A stretch of 64,000 bases of DNA from Roseiarcus sp963749715 (GCA_963749715.1 CAVVNR010000006.1:248001-312000), one strand, 5' to 3'; positions 52,828 to 62,164 are shown, counted from the first letter of the stretch. Notes: generated from the letters alone by a model not told the origin. Program-made: numbers and translations.

Positions 52828-53934
52828 ATGCAAACGAATTCGGTCGACGTGATCCGCATTCCGACCAGCGGGCCCGGAGACGTGTCCGGTCTGATGGCGC
52901 TCATTGAGCGTGGCGCGATCGAGCCTTCGTCCCTTGTCGCGGTCTTGGGCAAGACCGAAGGCAACGGCGGGGTGAACGACTTCACCCGCGAGTATGCGGT
53001 CGCCGCATTGTGCAATGCGCTAGCGCCGTATTTGGCGCTGACGCCGCAGGCGGTCGAAAGCAGAATCGCCTTTGTGATGTCGGGCGGCACGGAGGGGGTC
53101 CTCTCTCCGCACATCACCGTGTTTGCGCGGAGCCGGGGCGCAGAGATTGCGCGCGACGGCGCGGGCGAGGCGCGCCTGAGCGTCGGCATCGCCCATACCC
53201 GCGACTTCCTGCCCGAGGAGATCGGCCGGGACGCCCAGATCGACCTGACGGCGAAGGCGGTCGAGGCGGCGATGCGCGACGCCGGGATCGACGCCGTGGC
53301 CGACGTCCACTTCGTTCAGATCAAGTGCCCCTTGCTCACGAGCGAGCGGGTCCAGGACGCGCTCAAGCGGGGCAAGCTGGCGGTCACCGCGAGCGGCTAT
53401 GCGTCGATGGGCTATTCGCGCGGCGCTTCCGCGCTCGGCGTCGCCAAGGCGCTGGGCGAAATCGGCGCCGACGCCGGCGAGGCCCAGGTGCTGAAAGACT
53501 GGGAGCTTTACTCCTCGGTCGCGTCCTGTTCGGCCGGGATCGAACTCATGCACAACGTCGTCATTCTGATCGGCAATTCGCGATTTTCGGCGAGCCCGTT
53601 CAAGATCGGCCACGCGGTGATGAAGGATTCGATCGACCTTCCGGCGGTGATGCAGGCGCTCGGCAGCGTCGGCCTTGGCGAGCCCGACCCGAGATCGCAA
53701 AGCCGGGTCGTCAACATATTCGCCAAGGCCGAGGCCTCGCCCGACGGCGCCATCCGCGGCCTCCGCCACACCATGCTCGACAATTCCGACATCAACGCCA
53801 CCCGCCACGCCCGCGCGGCGGTCGGCGGGTTGATCGGCGGCGTGGCCGGAACCGGCGCGGTCTATGTCTCGGGCGGCGCCGAGCACCAGGGCCCGGCCGG
53901 CGGCGGCCCGGTTGCGGCGATCGCGCGCGTTTGA
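52828..53934 (+). CDS. Ring-opening amidohydrolase (cyanuric acid hydrolase / barbiturase family)
   Basis: 368 aa from ATG 52828. The family has three repeated domains, each giving an active-site Ser-Lys pair: LGKTEGNGGVNDFTREYA with MSGGTEGVLSPH, FVQIKCPLLTS with SGYASMGYSRGASALGVA, and NIFAKAEASPDG with YVSGGAEHQGPAGGGPVAAI. AtzD hydrolyses cyanuric acid; Bar/Urodomain relatives open barbiturate. No atzE/atzF or triazine genes are near, so the natural substrate may be another cyclic imide. Cytoplasmic. Confidence 0.9.
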   Translation: MQTNSVDVIRIPTSGPGDVSGLMALIERGAIEPSSLVAVLGKTEGNGGVNDFTREYAVAALCNALAPYLALTPQAVESRIAFVMSGGTEGVLSPHITVFARSRGAEIARDGAGEARLSVGIAHTRDFLPEEIGRDAQIDLTAKAVEAAMRDAGIDAVADVHFVQIKCPLLTSERVQDALKRGKLAVTASGYASMGYSRGASALGVAKALGEIGADAGEAQVLKDWELYSSVASCSAGIELMHNVVILIGNSRFSASPFKIGHAVMKDSIDLPAVMQALGSVGLGEPDPRSQSRVVNIFAKAEASPDGAIRGLRHTMLDNSDINATRHARAAVGGLIGGVAGTGAVYVSGGAEHQGPAGGGPVAAIARV

Positions 53935-54018
53935 CGTGCGGCCACACGGGTCGTGGCGCTTGACACTGATTAGCCTTCAGGCATGGTCCGCATACAGGGA
54001 CAGCGGGAGGAATTCGGG

Positions 54019-55095
54019 ATGATTGGAACCGTGCGCTCAAGCCTTGCACATGCGAGCCGGGCTGCTGCCCTTGGCGCCTTGTTGGCCGGGGCGGCGCTTC
54101 TCTGCGCCCCTACCGCGCATGCAGGCGCCTACGATGCGGAATACGTGTTCGGCGACAGCCTTTCCGACAATGGCAATGCCGCCGAGGCAGGAGGCGCCGC
54201 CTATCCCTTTCCCCCGAGCTTTCACGACTCTTACACCAACGGGCCGGTGGCGGTCGCGCTTCTGGCGCAGAGCTTTGGAATAAACCTCGAACCCTCGCTC
54301 TGGGCGAACGGTTTCATGGACGTGCACAACATATTTCCGCCCGGCTTCGTCCCCGGAACGAACTACGCCTTTGCCGGCGCAACCGCGAGCGAAGACGGGA
54401 CAATCGTGCCGGGAGCCAATCTGCCGGATCAGGTTAAGGCCTATACCACTCTCGTCAGCAAGGTCGCCGATCCGGCGGCGTTGTATGTCGTCATGATCGG
54501 CGGCAACGACGTCATCCTGGCGGCGCTCGCCGGTCTGTCCCAACCCGTCGCCGACGCTCTCCTTATGCTCAGCGTGACTACGGAGGTCGACCAGATCAAG
54601 ACGCTTGTCCAAGACGGCGCCAAGAACTTCCTTGTCGTGAACGTGCCCAATGTCGGGCTCATTCCCCTTGTGTCGGGTAATTCCACGCAGTCGGCGGCCG
54701 CGACAGCGGAGAGCAAGTTTTACGACAGCGAGCTCAATACCCAGCTGGCGGGCCTCGGCTTGCCGACAAGCGACGCGCTCCACGAGTTCGACCTCTACGA
54801 CTACAATACGACCATTCTCGACAACGCGACCGAACTCGGGTTCACGAACACGACGCAACCCTGCTTCAGCGACGCGCCCGCCACGGCGGACTCAACGACC
54901 GGATGCAGCATCGCCGACGTCAACAATTTCATCTTCTGGAATGACATCCATCCCAGCGGTCATGTGCAGGCCTTGTGGGCTGCCGGGATGGAAGCGGCGG
55001 TTCCCGAACCGTCGACCTGGGCGATGTTGGCCATCGGCTTTGCGGGCGCAGGCTTTGTGGGAATGAGGAGGGCGCGAAAGGTAAGTCCGGCTTGA
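54019..55095 (+). CDS. GDSL/SGNH hydrolase with PEP-CTERM signal
   Basis: 358 aa, start ATG 54019 behind GGGAGG. Signal peptide to about residue 36 (AALLCAPTAHA, cut before GAYDA). SGNH blocks: AEYVFGDSLSDNGN (Ser nucleophile), GTNYAFAGATAS, YVVMIGGNDVIL, and the closing FWNDIHPSGHVQALW with Asp/His. The C-terminus VPEPSTWAMLAIGFAGAGFV plus GMRRARK is a PEP-CTERM sorting signal. An exported lipase/esterase anchored or processed by exosortase is the likely identity. Followed 74 bp later by the DUF3237 gene. Confidence 0.9.
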   Translation: MIGTVRSSLAHASRAAALGALLAGAALLCAPTAHAGAYDAEYVFGDSLSDNGNAAEAGGAAYPFPPSFHDSYTNGPVAVALLAQSFGINLEPSLWANGFMDVHNIFPPGFVPGTNYAFAGATASEDGTIVPGANLPDQVKAYTTLVSKVADPAALYVVMIGGNDVILAALAGLSQPVADALLMLSVTTEVDQIKTLVQDGAKNFLVVNVPNVGLIPLVSGNSTQSAAATAESKFYDSELNTQLAGLGLPTSDALHEFDLYDYNTTILDNATELGFTNTTQPCFSDAPATADSTTGCSIADVNNFIFWNDIHPSGHVQALWAAGMEAAVPEPSTWAMLAIGFAGAGFVGMRRARKVSPA

Positions 55096-55169
55096 GATTA
55101 GCGCGAACCTCGGCGCTTTGCAGAACGCTGGAAGACGTCGCCGGGTACGCCGGCGGCGAGGGAGGAAGC

Positions 55170-55742
55170 ATGGGAGATCGGCTGGACGCGGGCGCGTCGC
55201 ATTTCGGCAGGCGGACGGTGCTCGGCGCCGCCTCGGTCGCGCTGATCGCAACCGCCGCCGGCGGGTCGGCGACGGAGGATGCTCAGTCGCCGAACGGTCC
55301 GCTGTCCGAGATCCCGATCGTCCTGCCGAGGACGGAATTCGTCTACGAAGCCGTGTTCGACCTCGAGCCCGCAATGATGCTGGGTCAGGGGCCGCTTGGC
55401 GAGCGGCGCATTATCCCTATTTCCGGCGGCGTCTTCGCTGGACCTCGAATCAAAGGAAAGGTCTTGCCCGGCGGCGCGGACCGGCAGCTGGTGCGGACCG
55501 ACGGCGCGCACATGTTAAACGCGCTTTACGAGCTGCAGACAGACGACGGCGCCGTGATCACGGTCAACAACCGCGTCCTCATCGACAAACGGCCCGACGG
55601 AACGCGCTACGCCTTCTCCAGCATCGACATCACCGCGCCCGAAGGCCCGCACGATTGGCTCAACCACCTCGTGTTCGTCGGAACCCTGCACAGCATGGCG
55701 CCGAAACCGAATGTGCTGATCCGGGTCTACAGCCTGACCTGA
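55170..55742 (+). CDS. Exported DUF3237 domain protein
   Basis: 190 aa, ATG 55170 with GGAGGAAG upstream. The N-terminus FGRRTVLGAASVALIATAAG looks like a twin-arginine signal. The DUF3237 body is recognisable (LVRTDGAHMLNALYELQTDD, INRHVL-like VNNRVLIDK, WLNHLVFVGTL), a small beta-barrel of unknown function often found beside esterases. It precedes the tannase gene by 42 bp and is probably in its operon. Confidence 0.8.
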   Translation: MGDRLDAGASHFGRRTVLGAASVALIATAAGGSATEDAQSPNGPLSEIPIVLPRTEFVYEAVFDLEPAMMLGQGPLGERRIIPISGGVFAGPRIKGKVLPGGADRQLVRTDGAHMLNALYELQTDDGAVITVNNRVLIDKRPDGTRYAFSSIDITAPEGPHDWLNHLVFVGTLHSMAPKPNVLIRVYSLT

Positions 55743-55784
55743 GGGCTCCGACCATTCGAGCAAGCGTTGCAACAAGAGGCCGCC

Positions 55785-57560
55785 ATGACCGCTGGATTTC
55801 GTCGCCCGCTGCGAATGTCGTCGGCCGCCAGCCTCCTCCTCGGCGTCGCCGCGACCGGCGCGGCGTTCGCCCAGAGCGAGAGTTGCACGAAGGTCACAAC
55901 CGAATCGCTGGCGATTCCAGGTCTCGTCATCGACGGCTCGAAGATGCAGGAGGCGGGCGAGGGCCTGCCGAAACATTGCGTTGTGACCGGCGCCGTCAAC
56001 GATCGAACCGGGGCCGACGGCAAGCACTACGCGATCCGGTTCGAGATGCGGCTTCCGGTCGATTGGAACGGCCGGTTTCTCGATCAACCCAACGGCGGCA
56101 ATGACGGCGTCGTGCTGCCTGCGACCGGCGACCAGCCGAAGGCGCTCGCTTCCGGCGGCGTTCCGGCGCTTGCGCGCGGATTCGCGGTGCTGTCGTCGGA
56201 CAGCGGACATTCGGGCGCCGATCCGGCCAACAAGGCGCTCGGCCTCGCCGCCGGCGCGGCCTTCGGCCTCGATCCGCAAGCGCGGCGCGACTATGGCTAT
56301 TCGGCCGACATGACGCTTGCGCCGATCGCCAAGGCGATCATCGCCGCCCACTACGGCCGCAAGCCCGACCATTCCTACATGTTCGGCTGCTCGAACGGCG
56401 GACGCCACACGATGGTGGCGGCGACGCGCATGCCGGAAGCCTATGACGGCTTCCTGGTCGGCGATCCCGGCTTCGATCTGCCGCGGGCGGCGATCCAGCA
56501 TGCCTGGGACGCCCAGGCGTTCGTCAAGGCCGATCCCGACATCCGCAAATCGATCAGTGCGGGCGAGGCCGCGCTCGTCTCGCGCAAGATCGTCGCCGCC
56601 TGCGACAAGCTGGACGGTCTCGAGGACGGTCTCACCGCCAATCTGGCCGCCTGCCAGAAGGCGTTCGATTTCGACAGCCTTGCCTGTGCTGAGGGCGCGA
56701 CCGCGGATTGCCTGCCGAAGGCCAAGGTCGAGGCGCTCAAGATGAGCTTCGCCGGGCCGAAGAACTCGAAGGGCGAGGCTCTCTATTCCGACTGGCCGGT
56801 CGACGGCGGCGTCGGCACGGGCAACTGGCGGCTGTGGAAGGTCGAAAGCCCGATCCCGCCCTGGGATCGCTACCCGATCATCGCCACGATGGGCGCAGCG
56901 TCGCTCCAATATATCTTCACTACCCCGCCGACTCAGGTCGCTGGCTCGACGGACGCGCTCGTGAAGTCGCTTCTTTCCTTCGATTTCGACAAGGACGCGC
57001 CGAAGATCTACGCGAAGACTGACGCCTTCCCGCAGTCCGCGATGGACTTCATGACGCCGCCGGATGTCGACGATCCGAAGCTCACGCAATTCCATGGGCT
57101 CGGCCGCAAGATGATCATCTATCACGGCCAGGCGGACCCGGTCTTTTCGATCGACGACACGATCCGCTGGTACGACAGGCTGAACGCCAATCTCGACGGC
57201 AAGGCTGAAGGCGAAGTCCGCCTGTTCGCGGTTCCGGGCATGACCCATTGCAGCGACGGGCTCACGCTCGACAAGTTCGACGCGCTGACCGCGCTCGTGG
57301 ACTGGGTCGAGAACGGCAAGGCGCCGGACAGGATCATCGCCGCCGTCGATCGGGCGAATAAGGAAATACCGGCGTCGTGGAGCCCGAATCGCACACGCCC
57401 GCTTTGCCCTTGGCCGAAATATGCCAGATATGCCAGAGCGGCGATCCGGAGAGCGCGGATTCGTTCCAATGCGCGGAGCCGTGACCGCCCCGACCCTAGA
57501 AGTCGGTCTTCACAAGCACTCTGGTTACAAGATTGTATCTGGCTGCGTCGGGCGCGCTGA
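55785..57560 (+). CDS. Tannase/feruloyl esterase family protein, C-terminally frameshifted
   Basis: Exported esterase. ATG 55785 starts a signal peptide (LLLGVAATGAAFAQ). The family's cysteine-linked triad is visible: FGCSNGGRHTMVAAT (CS), HGQADPVFS (D) and VPGMTHCSDG (HC). Near 57425-57436 one base seems lost: in another frame the natural end reads SGDPESADSFQCAEP with TGA at 57482-57484, whereas the frame as given runs on as an arginine-rich tail to 57560, overlapping the next gene. Correct length is about 566 aa. Cleaves phenolic ester bonds such as gallates or ferulates; substrate not known. Confidence 0.85.
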   Translation: MTAGFRRPLRMSSAASLLLGVAATGAAFAQSESCTKVTTESLAIPGLVIDGSKMQEAGEGLPKHCVVTGAVNDRTGADGKHYAIRFEMRLPVDWNGRFLDQPNGGNDGVVLPATGDQPKALASGGVPALARGFAVLSSDSGHSGADPANKALGLAAGAAFGLDPQARRDYGYSADMTLAPIAKAIIAAHYGRKPDHSYMFGCSNGGRHTMVAATRMPEAYDGFLVGDPGFDLPRAAIQHAWDAQAFVKADPDIRKSISAGEAALVSRKIVAACDKLDGLEDGLTANLAACQKAFDFDSLACAEGATADCLPKAKVEALKMSFAGPKNSKGEALYSDWPVDGGVGTGNWRLWKVESPIPPWDRYPIIATMGAASLQYIFTTPPTQVAGSTDALVKSLLSFDFDKDAPKIYAKTDAFPQSAMDFMTPPDVDDPKLTQFHGLGRKMIIYHGQADPVFSIDDTIRWYDRLNANLDGKAEGEVRLFAVPGMTHCSDGLTLDKFDALTALVDWVENGKAPDRIIAAVDRANKEIPASWSPNRTRPLCPWPKYARYARAAIRRARIRSNARSRDRPDPRSRSSQALWLQDCIWLRRAR

Positions 57561-58248
57561 TCGGCCAGTCCGGTTTACGCAGCGCGTTCATTTGCGCCGG
57601 CCATTCCGGATCGTCTGGCATCGCGAAATAAGCCTCACGCAGGGCGGGCGAGACGCCGTTTGATTCCATGATGTCGAACGCTTCACTGGTGCTCGCAAGC
57701 GTGACATCGTACCAATGGTTCAGGAACTCGCGGCACCCCGTCTTGCCCGGCTCGAACGCGCTTCGCCCTTCGAGGTCCTCGAAACAGAGCCCCGCGAAAC
57801 TGGTGGTGTAGCCTGGCCCCAGGCGCGCGCCGTGAATGCCGATCCAGGTGTCCTCGGCGGCCATCCGCTCGCGCCCCGCGGCGAAGATAGTGGCGCAGGC
57901 GCTCGCGCAATAATGCTGAGAGCGCAGCAGCGTCGTCTTGCCGAGTTCCCTGAGTTTGCGGGCGATCTCCAACGCCCATTCCGCGTTCCCGCCCAGCGAG
58001 TCGAGGTCGACAACTTTGACGGCCGCGACCTTGGCGGCCTCATATTGGATGTAGTCGTAAATATGGGAATCGATCCTCCCCTCAATGATGAGGGTGTCGC
58101 CCTCGATGTGGGGCGAGATGATGCGGCGAAGGCGGCTGAGATCGCCAAGGTCGTCCGGAGAGCTGGCAAACTCGCGAGGGCCGGCGAACGCGGAGGCGGA
58201 CACAGTCAGGACGACGATTGTCTGGAGCGCAATCGAGGCGAATTGCAT
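57496..58248 (-). CDS. Exported ClpP-like protein
   Basis: 250 aa with a signal peptide (ASIALQTIVVLTVSASAFAG, cleavage after AFA). The mature part has a ClpP/crotonase fold pattern: KVVDLDSLGGNAEWALEIAR, then RSQHYCASACATIFAAGRER, which holds a serine between cysteines where ClpP has its nucleophile, and TWIGIHGARLGPG with a histidine. It would be a periplasmic serine peptidase-like protein; the typical Asp is not obvious. Its stop is 12 bp beyond the corrected end of the convergent tannase. Confidence 0.75.
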   Translation of the reverse strand: MQFASIALQTIVVLTVSASAFAGPREFASSPDDLGDLSRLRRIISPHIEGDTLIIEGRIDSHIYDYIQYEAAKVAAVKVVDLDSLGGNAEWALEIARKLRELGKTTLLRSQHYCASACATIFAAGRERMAAEDTWIGIHGARLGPGYTTSFAGLCFEDLEGRSAFEPGKTGCREFLNHWYDVTLASTSEAFDIMESNGVSPALREAYFAMPDDPEWPAQMNALRKPDWPISAPDAARYNLVTRVLVKTDF

Positions 58249-58355
58249 CGACGTTCCTCCCCAATGGGACAGAAACGTTTCACACGGGGCTTTTGATTCG
58301 GTTAACGGAAACTAAATTTGTGTGTGCCCTCATCCTGGGCAGGCCGCCGAATTGC

Positions 58356-59903
58356 CTATTTCCGCGCCAGGGCCTCGCGCACCCGCGCGACCAGCTCCGC
58401 CTCGGGCGTCGAGAACTGGGCGCGCTGGCGCAGTGCAAGATAATCGGCGCGGTCCTTGGTCGCCTTGGCGAGTTCGGCCCCGAGCTTGAGGTCGCGGATC
58501 GTGACCTGCGGGCCGCCCACCGCGTCGCGCTCGTTCGACCCCTGAATGACAGCGACGCGGCTTCCGCGGCGGTCGGCGTATTTGAGCTGTGCGTTCATGC
58601 CGCCTTGCCCGAGGTAAAGCTCAGCCGCAATCCCGGCCTGTCGCAAGCTCGCGACGAGCCGCTGATAGTTCGCCATCGAGGCCGCGTCGCGGTCGAGCGC
58701 CAGCACCACGACCGGCCCCGGCGCCTCGGCCCCGACGACGACCTGGCTCTTGATCGCCCGCAGCGCCGCGAGCAGCCGCGAGACGCCGATCGAAAACCCG
58801 GTCGCCGGCACCGGCTCCTCGCGGAACCGCGCGACGAGGCCATCGTAACGCCCGCCGCCGCCGACCGAGCCGAAGCGGACCTCGCGACCCGTCTCGTCGG
58901 TAACTGGGAAGGTCAGCTCGGCCTCGAAGACTGGACCGGTGTAATATTCAAGCCCGCGCACGACCGCACGGTCGATAACGATGCGATCTTCCGCGTAGCC
59001 GGCAGCAGCACCGAGCTCCGCGATGACGCCAAGTTCCGCTAAGCCTTGTCGACCTGTCGGTCCCAGTTCCACCTTTTTTGAAAGCCAGTCGAGGCGAGCG
59101 GCATTTGTCTCCGCTTGCGACAACAGTTGGTCGACCTGATAGCCGCGGAGAGCGTCCTCGGAATATCCGAGGAATCGCATCACGTTGTCCGCTTGCGCCT
59201 TTGACAAGTGCGCGCCCGCTGTGAAATCGCCGCTCTCGTCTTTCCGCCCGTCGGTAAGTAATGCGAACACCCCTGTAGGGCCGAGACGATCCAGCTTGTC
59301 GATGGCGCGCAACACGACGATCCGACGATCTGCGCCGACGACCCCGCCGACACTCAGGGTTTCCATCAGCCCGTCGAGCACCTTTCGGTTGTTGACCTTG
59401 ATCAGGTAGTCGCCGCGCTCGATCCCCAGCGCCTCCATCACGTCCGCCGCCATCATGCACATCTCAGCGTCGGCCGCGGGCGAAGCCGAGCCGACCGTGT
59501 CGGCGTCGAACTGCATGAACTGGCGGAAGCGTCCTGGCCCCGGCTTCTCGTTGCGGAACACCCAGCCGGCGCGATAGGAGCGGTAAGGCTTGGGCAGCTT
59601 CTCGTAGTTCTCGGCGACATAGCGCGCGAGCGGCGCGGTCAGGTCGTAGCGCAGCGAGAGCCACTCGTCGTCGTCCTTGAACGAGAACACGCCTTCGTTC
59701 GGCCGGTCCTGGTCGGGCAGGAACTTGCCGAGCGCGTCGGTATATTCGACGAATGGGGTTTCGACCGCCTCGAACCCATAAAGCGCGTACACTTCACGAA
59801 TCTTCGCCATCATCGCCTCGGCGGCGGCGATGTCGGCCGAGTCGCGGTCAGCGAATCCGCGCGGCAGAGCGGCGCGCACGCGGGGAGCGTCGGTTTCGGT
59901 CAT
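58356..59903 (-). CDS. hisS: Histidine--tRNA ligase
   Basis: 515 aa class II aminoacyl-tRNA synthetase. Start ATG 59903 (MTETDAPRVRAALPRGFADR). Motif 1 region LYGFEAVETPFVEYTDALGK, motif 2 YRAGWVFRNEKPGPGRFRQF, the histidine-A loops VVRGLEYYTGPVFEAEL and VGGGGRYDGLVARF, motif 3 FSIGVSRLLAALRA, and the C-terminal anticodon-binding domain (GPVVVLALDRDAAS on) are complete. The length and the LPDQDRPNEGVFSFKDDDEW insert are of the alphaproteobacterial HisRS group. Confidence 0.95.
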   Translation of the reverse strand: MTETDAPRVRAALPRGFADRDSADIAAAEAMMAKIREVYALYGFEAVETPFVEYTDALGKFLPDQDRPNEGVFSFKDDDEWLSLRYDLTAPLARYVAENYEKLPKPYRSYRAGWVFRNEKPGPGRFRQFMQFDADTVGSASPAADAEMCMMAADVMEALGIERGDYLIKVNNRKVLDGLMETLSVGGVVGADRRIVVLRAIDKLDRLGPTGVFALLTDGRKDESGDFTAGAHLSKAQADNVMRFLGYSEDALRGYQVDQLLSQAETNAARLDWLSKKVELGPTGRQGLAELGVIAELGAAAGYAEDRIVIDRAVVRGLEYYTGPVFEAELTFPVTDETGREVRFGSVGGGGRYDGLVARFREEPVPATGFSIGVSRLLAALRAIKSQVVVGAEAPGPVVVLALDRDAASMANYQRLVASLRQAGIAAELYLGQGGMNAQLKYADRRGSRVAVIQGSNERDAVGGPQVTIRDLKLGAELAKATKDRADYLALRQRAQFSTPEAELVARVREALARK

Positions 59904-59932
59904 TGGGGCTCTATATCCGGCAAGCGCGGCGG

Positions 59933-60685
59933 CTAGAAGAGGTTCGCGGTGACGTTGATGGTCAGCGCGAGAATGATGGCGTTGAAGAAGAACCCGACGA
60001 TGCCCTGAATGACCACGATCCGTCTCATCCGGTTTGACGTGACGTTGACGTCGGAGGACGCGAACGTGCAGCCGATGACGAAGGCCTGATAGAAGAACTC
60101 CATCCAGCCCGGCTGCGGCGTTCCCGGAAACTCGAGGCCGCCCGCAACACCGCCCTTCCGCGGCATGAAATAGACGCCGGCGTAGTGCAGCCCGAACATC
60201 ACCTGCAGGAAGGTCCAGGCGCTCAGCACCGTGGCCGCGACCAGCAGGAGATGCCCGGCTTTGGGCCATCCCGTCATGTCCTTCACCGGCCCGAGTTCCC
60301 AGACGATCGCCGCGATGGCGGCGAGAGCCGCGACAATGCCGACGACCACGAGCACCCACTGGTTCTCGTCCTCGGGTCTCGACTGAACGCGCGCGTCGCG
60401 CTTCGGGTCGAGAACCATGATTGTGATCATGATCAGGAACGCCCAGGCGCCGACATTCCAGGCGACGAGCAGCCGCGTCGCCTCGCGGACGTCCACCCCG
60501 AGGCGCAAGGGAATATAGGCCGCGACCATCAGGATCGCTCCGATCAAGAGACGCGGCCGATGAGCAAAGGTCGCCCAAAAGCCGGCGTTGGCTTTGGCGG
60601 CTGGCTTGCCAGCGCTCGGCGGGAGCGGCGACTTTGGCGCGCCGGTTCCCTTGTCGGCTTTTGGAGGGGGCGGCGATTTGGGCAT
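59933..60685 (-). CDS. DUF1345 family membrane protein
   Basis: 250 aa, start ATG 60685 (MPKSPPPPKADKG). A proline/lysine-rich cytosolic head is followed by five or six helices. The DUF1345 pattern is visible: LRLGVDVREATRLLVAWNVG, FGLHYAGVYF, GWMEFFYQAFVIGCTFASSD and VTSNRMRRIVVIQG. Function of the family is unknown. Only 29 bp separate it from hisS on the same strand, so co-transcription is likely. Confidence 0.85.
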   Translation of the reverse strand: MPKSPPPPKADKGTGAPKSPLPPSAGKPAAKANAGFWATFAHRPRLLIGAILMVAAYIPLRLGVDVREATRLLVAWNVGAWAFLIMITIMVLDPKRDARVQSRPEDENQWVLVVVGIVAALAAIAAIVWELGPVKDMTGWPKAGHLLLVAATVLSAWTFLQVMFGLHYAGVYFMPRKGGVAGGLEFPGTPQPGWMEFFYQAFVIGCTFASSDVNVTSNRMRRIVVIQGIVGFFFNAIILALTINVTANLF

Positions 60686-60785
60686 GCGACGGCCGTTCGG
60701 CTCCGGACGAGGCTGCCTTGCCCGACGCCGGCGCAAGGGTCAAGCGGCGCTAACGGCGCAGGCCGCTTCGATGCTATATGAGGCC

Positions 60786-61598
60786 ATGCCAGAGGCGAGC
60801 GGGGGACAAGCGACCGTCTCCATCCGCGCGGACGGGCGCGTGACCGTGGTGACCATCGAGCGGCCCGAGCGGCGCAACGCCGTCGACCTCGCGACCGCGC
60901 GCGCTCTGTTCGCCGCCTTCGAGCGCTTCGACGCCGATCCGGGCGCCGACGTTGCGGTGCTGACCGGCGCGGGCGGCGCGTTCTGCGCCGGAGCGGATCT
61001 CAAGGCGATCGCCGAAGGCGAGACCCGGCCGATCGAGCCGGATGGCGCGTTCGGTCCGATGGGCCCGACGCGGCTCAAGCTCGGAAAGCCGGCGATCGCC
61101 GCGATCGAAGGCCCCGCGGTCGCGGGAGGGATGGAGCTCGCGCTGTGGTGCGACCTCAGGATCGCCGCGCGCTCGGCCGTCCTCGGCCTCTACAACCGGC
61201 GTTTTGGCGTGCCGCTGATCGACCTCGGCACGATCCGTCTGCCGCGCATCGTCGGCCACGGGCGCGCGCTCGAATTGATCCTGACCGGCCGCGCCGTCGG
61301 CGCCGAGGAGGCGCTCGGCATCGGCCTGATCAACGAAGTGACCGAGGATGGCCAGGCGCTCGCCCGCGCACTGGCGCTTGCCCGGACGCTCTGCGGCTTT
61401 CCGCAAACGGCGATGCGCAACGACCGCCTGTCCGCGATCGAGCAGTGGGACTTGAGCGGGCCGGCGGCGATCGCCAACGAGGTCGCTTGGGGGCTCAAGA
61501 CGCTCGCCAGCGGCGAAGCCGCCGCCGGTTCGGCGCGCTTCAGGGACGGCGCCGGCCGGCATGGCGATTACATCGGCGAGACGGAGAAGAATCTCTAG
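60786..61598 (+). CDS. Enoyl-CoA hydratase/isomerase family protein
   Basis: 270 aa crotonase-fold protein. ATG 60786 follows GAGG; ATG 60771 is an alternative. Oxyanion-hole segments TGAGGAFCAGADLKAIAEG and PAIAAIEGPAVAGGMELALW are present. The usual catalytic Glu of hydratases (in the GxxL/ExxG region) is not clear: the second acid position reads FGVPLIDLGTIRLPRI, so its chemistry (hydratase, isomerase, hydrolase) is uncertain. Stand-alone, ahead of the ATP synthase genes. Confidence 0.87.
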   Translation: MPEASGGQATVSIRADGRVTVVTIERPERRNAVDLATARALFAAFERFDADPGADVAVLTGAGGAFCAGADLKAIAEGETRPIEPDGAFGPMGPTRLKLGKPAIAAIEGPAVAGGMELALWCDLRIAARSAVLGLYNRRFGVPLIDLGTIRLPRIVGHGRALELILTGRAVGAEEALGIGLINEVTEDGQALARALALARTLCGFPQTAMRNDRLSAIEQWDLSGPAAIANEVAWGLKTLASGEAAAGSARFRDGAGRHGDYIGETEKNL

Positions 61599-61694
61599 CC
61601 CTAAGGCCGAGTCCTCGCCCTCCTGGAAGGGCGCCATTTGACTCCGCGGGCGAATTCTTCGACCACTTTGGCTGCGAAGCGAGGGCTTGAGGCC

Positions 61695-62159
61695 ATGGGT
61701 CCGGACCCCGGAGACCGCGATGACGAGGAGGCGCTGCGGACGCGGCTCGACAGGCTGGCGGGCGAACTCAAGGGACGAGCCTCGCCGACTCCCGCGCCTC
61801 TGCCAAAGCCGGAGGCCAAGCCCAGCGACGCGGGATCGGCGATGTCGCTTGGCCTGCGCGCCGGCAGCGAGTTTGTATCGGCCGTCATCGTCGGCTCGGG
61901 GATAGGCTGGGTTCTCGATCGCGCGCTTGGCGTAAAACCAGTGTTCCTGATTGTGTTTTTCCTCCTCGGCGTCGCCGCGGCCGTATGGAACGTGATTCGG
62001 CTGACTTCGCCCAAGGCCGGGTCCTTGAGCCGCAATTCGCCCTTGTCTCGCACGGAGTCGCCGGATAAAGACGTGCGGCGCTTGGCTCGCGGGGCCGAAC
62101 GCGACGCCTCGTTGGGGGGGCGCGGAGCCGCCGCCGGGGCGGACGACGACGAGGACTAG
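61695..62159 (+). CDS. atpI: ATP synthase protein I (AtpI)
   Basis: 154 aa from ATG 61695 after TTGAGG; an open frame from TTG 61638 is less likely. A charged head (DRDDEEALRTRLDRLAGELK) is followed by the Gly-rich helix pair AGSEFVSAVIVGSGIGWVLD and FLIVFFLLGVAAAVWNVIRL, the AtpI pattern. It assists c-ring assembly or Mg2+ uptake for F0. Six bases separate its stop from the atpB start. Confidence 0.88.
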   Translation: MGPDPGDRDDEEALRTRLDRLAGELKGRASPTPAPLPKPEAKPSDAGSAMSLGLRAGSEFVSAVIVGSGIGWVLDRALGVKPVFLIVFFLLGVAAAVWNVIRLTSPKAGSLSRNSPLSRTESPDKDVRRLARGAERDASLGGRGAAAGADDDED

Positions 62160-62164
62160 AGGAC

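Noticed and set aside
57421..57663. Separate small gene at the end of tannase
   Set aside because: The normal tannase C-terminus (SGDPESADSFQCAEP) is found in a neighbouring frame just here, so these bases belong to the frameshifted tannase end and the antisense of the ClpP-like gene.
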